DNA from: Acidisphaera sp035272265
Lineage (GTDB): Bacteria; Pseudomonadota; Alphaproteobacteria; Acetobacterales; Acetobacteraceae
Length of the DNA: 6,949 nucleotides
Assembly (NCBI GenBank): GCA_035272265.1
Contig: DATEQV010000080.1
Coordinates: forward strand, 1 to 6,949
Direction: 5' to 3'
In this document: positions 5,297-6,949 of the stretch, piece after piece
How the letters are laid out: every line of letters begins with the position of its first letter
Numbering within the stretch: the stretch's first letter is position 1
Translations under genes and position numbers: made by a program
The notes under the pieces: generated by a model
What the model saw: only the letters and a program-made list of their open reading frames with translations
Databases searched by the model: none
What the model was told of the DNA's origin: nothing

Positions 5297-6571
5297 ATGC
5301 AGCCTGGGCTCGAGATGCCGACCGCAAAAGAGGCGCTGCGCCGCATCGCCGCCGGGAAGTTGACGCCGGCCGCGTGGATGGAGGCCTGCCTTGATCGCAT
5401 CGACGCGCTCGAGGCAACGGTGCGCGCCTTCGTCCATCTCGATCGCGAGGCAGCCCGGTGCGCCGCTTCGTTGCCGGCGCAAGGCGCGCTGCATGGCGTG
5501 CCGATCGGCGTGAAGGATACGTTCGACACGGCCGACATGCCGAGCGCCTACGGATCGGTGATCTGGCACGGGCACCGGCCGCGCGCGGACGCGGCGATGG
5601 TGGCGTGGGCCCGTGCCGCGGGCGGCGTGATCATGGGCAAGACGGTCACCACGGAGTTCGCCACCCGCCACCCGGGGCCAACCACCAATCCGGCCAACGC
5701 GGCGCACACGCCGGGCGGGTCGAGCAGCGGCTTGGCGGCCGGGGTGGCGGCCGGTTTCTTTCCGCTCGCGTTCGGGTCGCAGACGGCGGGAAGCGTGATT
5801 CGTCCCGCCGCATTCTGCGGCGTCGTCGGCTTCAAGCCGAGTTTCGGCGTGCTGCCTCGCGCCGGAATGAAACTGATGTCCGACAGCCTCGACACGCCCG
5901 GGGTCTTCGCCCGATCCGTTGCCGACTGCGCGCTGGCGGTGGGCGCCATCGCGCAGATGGATCTCGGCGACCCCGAGCGCGATCCCGGGCGGCCGCCGCG
6001 CGCCGGCGTGTGTCGGGGAATCACCTGGGAAAAGGCAGCGCCCGAGACCCACGCGCTGCTCGACCGCGTGCGCGAGGCGATCGCGCGGGCGGGAGCCGTG
6101 GTACGCGACGTGGCGCTTCCGGACGGTTTCGGCGCGATGACGACGGCGCATCCGGTGGTGATGCACGCGGAGAGCGCGGCATCGCTCGGCTGGGAACTCC
6201 GCGAGGCCGCCGATCGGCTCAGCGATGGTTTGCGCGGACGGATGGAATGGGGGCTGGCGCGCCCGGCATCCGAGCGAACGGAGGCGCGTGACACGATGGA
6301 GCGGCTCACCGCCGCCTTCCCGACGGCGATGGAGGAGCTCGACATTCTCCTCACGCCGGCAGCACCCGGCGAGGCGCCGCGTGGCCTCGACTGGACCGGA
6401 GACGCCGCGTTCAATTTCATGTGGACCGCGCTGCATGTACCATGCGTCACGGTGCCCGCCGGTGTCGGTCCGTCCGGCCTGCCGCTGGGGATTCAGATCG
6501 TCGCGCGGCGCGGCGAGGATCGCGCGGCGCTAGCCTGGGCGGAATGGATACGCGCGGCGATCGGCACGTAG
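5297..6571 (+). CDS. Amidase-signature family hydrolase
   Basis: A 424-residue protein of the amidase-signature family, at the short end of its usual 430-500. The Ser-cisSer-Lys triad is complete: K73 in HGVPIGVKDTFDT, cis-Ser S142 in TPGGSSSGLAAG, and nucleophile S166 in GSQTAGSVIRPAAFCG. The 24-residue gap between the two serines is the same as in fatty acid amide hydrolase (S217/S241). The nucleophile loop reads TAGS where GatA-type members have TGGS, which points away from a glutamyl-tRNA amidotransferase subunit, and no gatB or gatC is adjacent. It should hydrolyse a small amide in the cytoplasm; the substrate is unknown. In-frame ATGs at 5246 and 5282 are rejected in favour of 5297, which has a strong Shine-Dalgarno. 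Its nearness to hyuBA suggests, but does not prove, a shared catabolic role on amide products. Its stop lies 24 bp from the stop of the convergent VOC gene. Confidence 0.92.
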   Translation: MQPGLEMPTAKEALRRIAAGKLTPAAWMEACLDRIDALEATVRAFVHLDREAARCAASLPAQGALHGVPIGVKDTFDTADMPSAYGSVIWHGHRPRADAAMVAWARAAGGVIMGKTVTTEFATRHPGPTTNPANAAHTPGGSSSGLAAGVAAGFFPLAFGSQTAGSVIRPAAFCGVVGFKPSFGVLPRAGMKLMSDSLDTPGVFARSVADCALAVGAIAQMDLGDPERDPGRPPRAGVCRGITWEKAAPETHALLDRVREAIARAGAVVRDVALPDGFGAMTTAHPVVMHAESAASLGWELREAADRLSDGLRGRMEWGLARPASERTEARDTMERLTAAFPTAMEELDILLTPAAPGEAPRGLDWTGDAAFNFMWTALHVPCVTVPAGVGPSGLPLGIQIVARRGEDRAALAWAEWIRAAIGT

Positions 6572-6595
6572 GGCATCACATGGACACTAAACGCC

Positions 6596-6949
6596 TCAGT
6601 CACTCACGGACAACTCGCGCATCAGGTCGCGCAGGTCCAGCTTGCGTGTGTACATGGCGATCGAGCCATCCGGTGCGCGTGGCCAAAGCTCGGTGGGGCG
6701 ATCGCAATAGAGCTCCACGCCGTTGCCGTCGGGGTCGGACAGGTAGAGCGCCTCGCTCACGCCGTGATCCGAGGCGCCGTCGAGTGGGATGCCGGCCGCA
6801 ACAAGACGGCGCAGTGCGTCCGCCAAGTCGGCCCGGGTCGGATACAGAATCGCCACGTGGAACAGTCCCGTCGTTCCGGGAGCCGGCCGGTGCCCACCTC
6901 GACTCTCCCAGGTGTTCAATCCGATATGGTGATGGTACCCACCGGCCGA
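6596..6949 (-). CDS. VOC-family (glyoxalase/extradiol dioxygenase-like) protein, 5' end missing
   Basis: The frame is open from the right edge to a TGA at 6596, giving 117 visible residues without a start. It begins SAGGYHHHIGLNTWES, followed by TGLFHVAILYPTRADL, GASDHGVSEALYLSDPDGNG and VELYCDRPTELWP. This matches single-domain VOC proteins annotated as catechol-2,3-dioxygenase or glyoxalase-like. Two likely metal ligands are visible, H31 of GLFHVAI and E79 of GVELY (counted from the first visible codon); the third, expected in the first beta strand, would lie in the missing N-terminus of roughly 50 residues. A TTG at 6919 should not be taken as the start, because the conserved GGYHHHIG motif lies upstream of it in the same frame. 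The C-terminal part after DRPTELWP is a family-typical tail. The reaction cannot be assigned. It converges on the amidase, and no terminator hairpin is visible in the 24-bp gap. Confidence 0.88.
   Translation of the reverse strand, partial: SAGGYHHHIGLNTWESRGGHRPAPGTTGLFHVAILYPTRADLADALRRLVAAGIPLDGASDHGVSEALYLSDPDGNGVELYCDRPTELWPRAPDGSIAMYTRKLDLRDLMRELSVSD

Noticed and set aside
5135..6436. A 433-codon minus-strand open frame antisense to the amidase.
   Set aside because: Composition is that of an antisense shadow, and the plus-strand amidase in the same place has complete catalytic motifs.
1..6949. tRNA, rRNA, CRISPR arrays, insertion sequences or an integrase.
   Set aside because: No spaced direct repeats, transposase motifs or structural RNA signatures were seen on either strand.

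Overview
This is a GC-rich stretch of bacterial chromosome with densely packed protein genes, short spacers and a strong third-position GC bias, so many long reading frames in the wrong frame are open. The protein sequences look proteobacterial, and an alphaproteobacterium is my best guess, but the window holds no marker gene that fixes the taxon. I saw no mobile element, RNA gene or CRISPR array.

Left part, minus strand (read right to left): a two-gene ATP-dependent hydantoinase/oxoprolinase unit, hyuB (2839-4506) then hyuA (812-2842), coupled by a 4-nt GTGA overlap. After a 122-bp spacer come hypC (447-689) and hypA (83-454), which overlap by 8 nt. These are accessory proteins for maturation of the [NiFe]-hydrogenase active site. 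The first 27 codons of a probable NUDIX hydrolase (1-82) start directly after the hypA stop and run off the left edge. No hydrogenase structural gene is visible. If one exists nearby it lies beyond the left edge, or the hyp genes act on an enzyme encoded elsewhere.

Right part, plus strand: a 64-bp divergent spacer separates hyuB from a thioredoxin-fold protein of the CNHCPYVK type (4571-5122). After a 174-bp spacer comes an amidase-signature hydrolase (5297-6571) with its full Lys-Ser-Ser triad. A convergent minus-strand gene, a VOC/extradiol-dioxygenase-like protein (6596-6949), is cut by the right edge and lacks its N-terminus.

Possible joint logic (inference): HyuAB would open a cyclic amide or imide ring using ATP, and the nearby amidase could hydrolyse an amide product. 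This would be a small catabolic island placed beside a hydrogenase-maturation block. All families present are known. I did not find convincing evidence for a wholly new system; the most noteworthy points are the hyu/hyp juxtaposition, the NUDIX gene locked to hypA, and a 14-bp perfect palindrome on the hyuB start codon.
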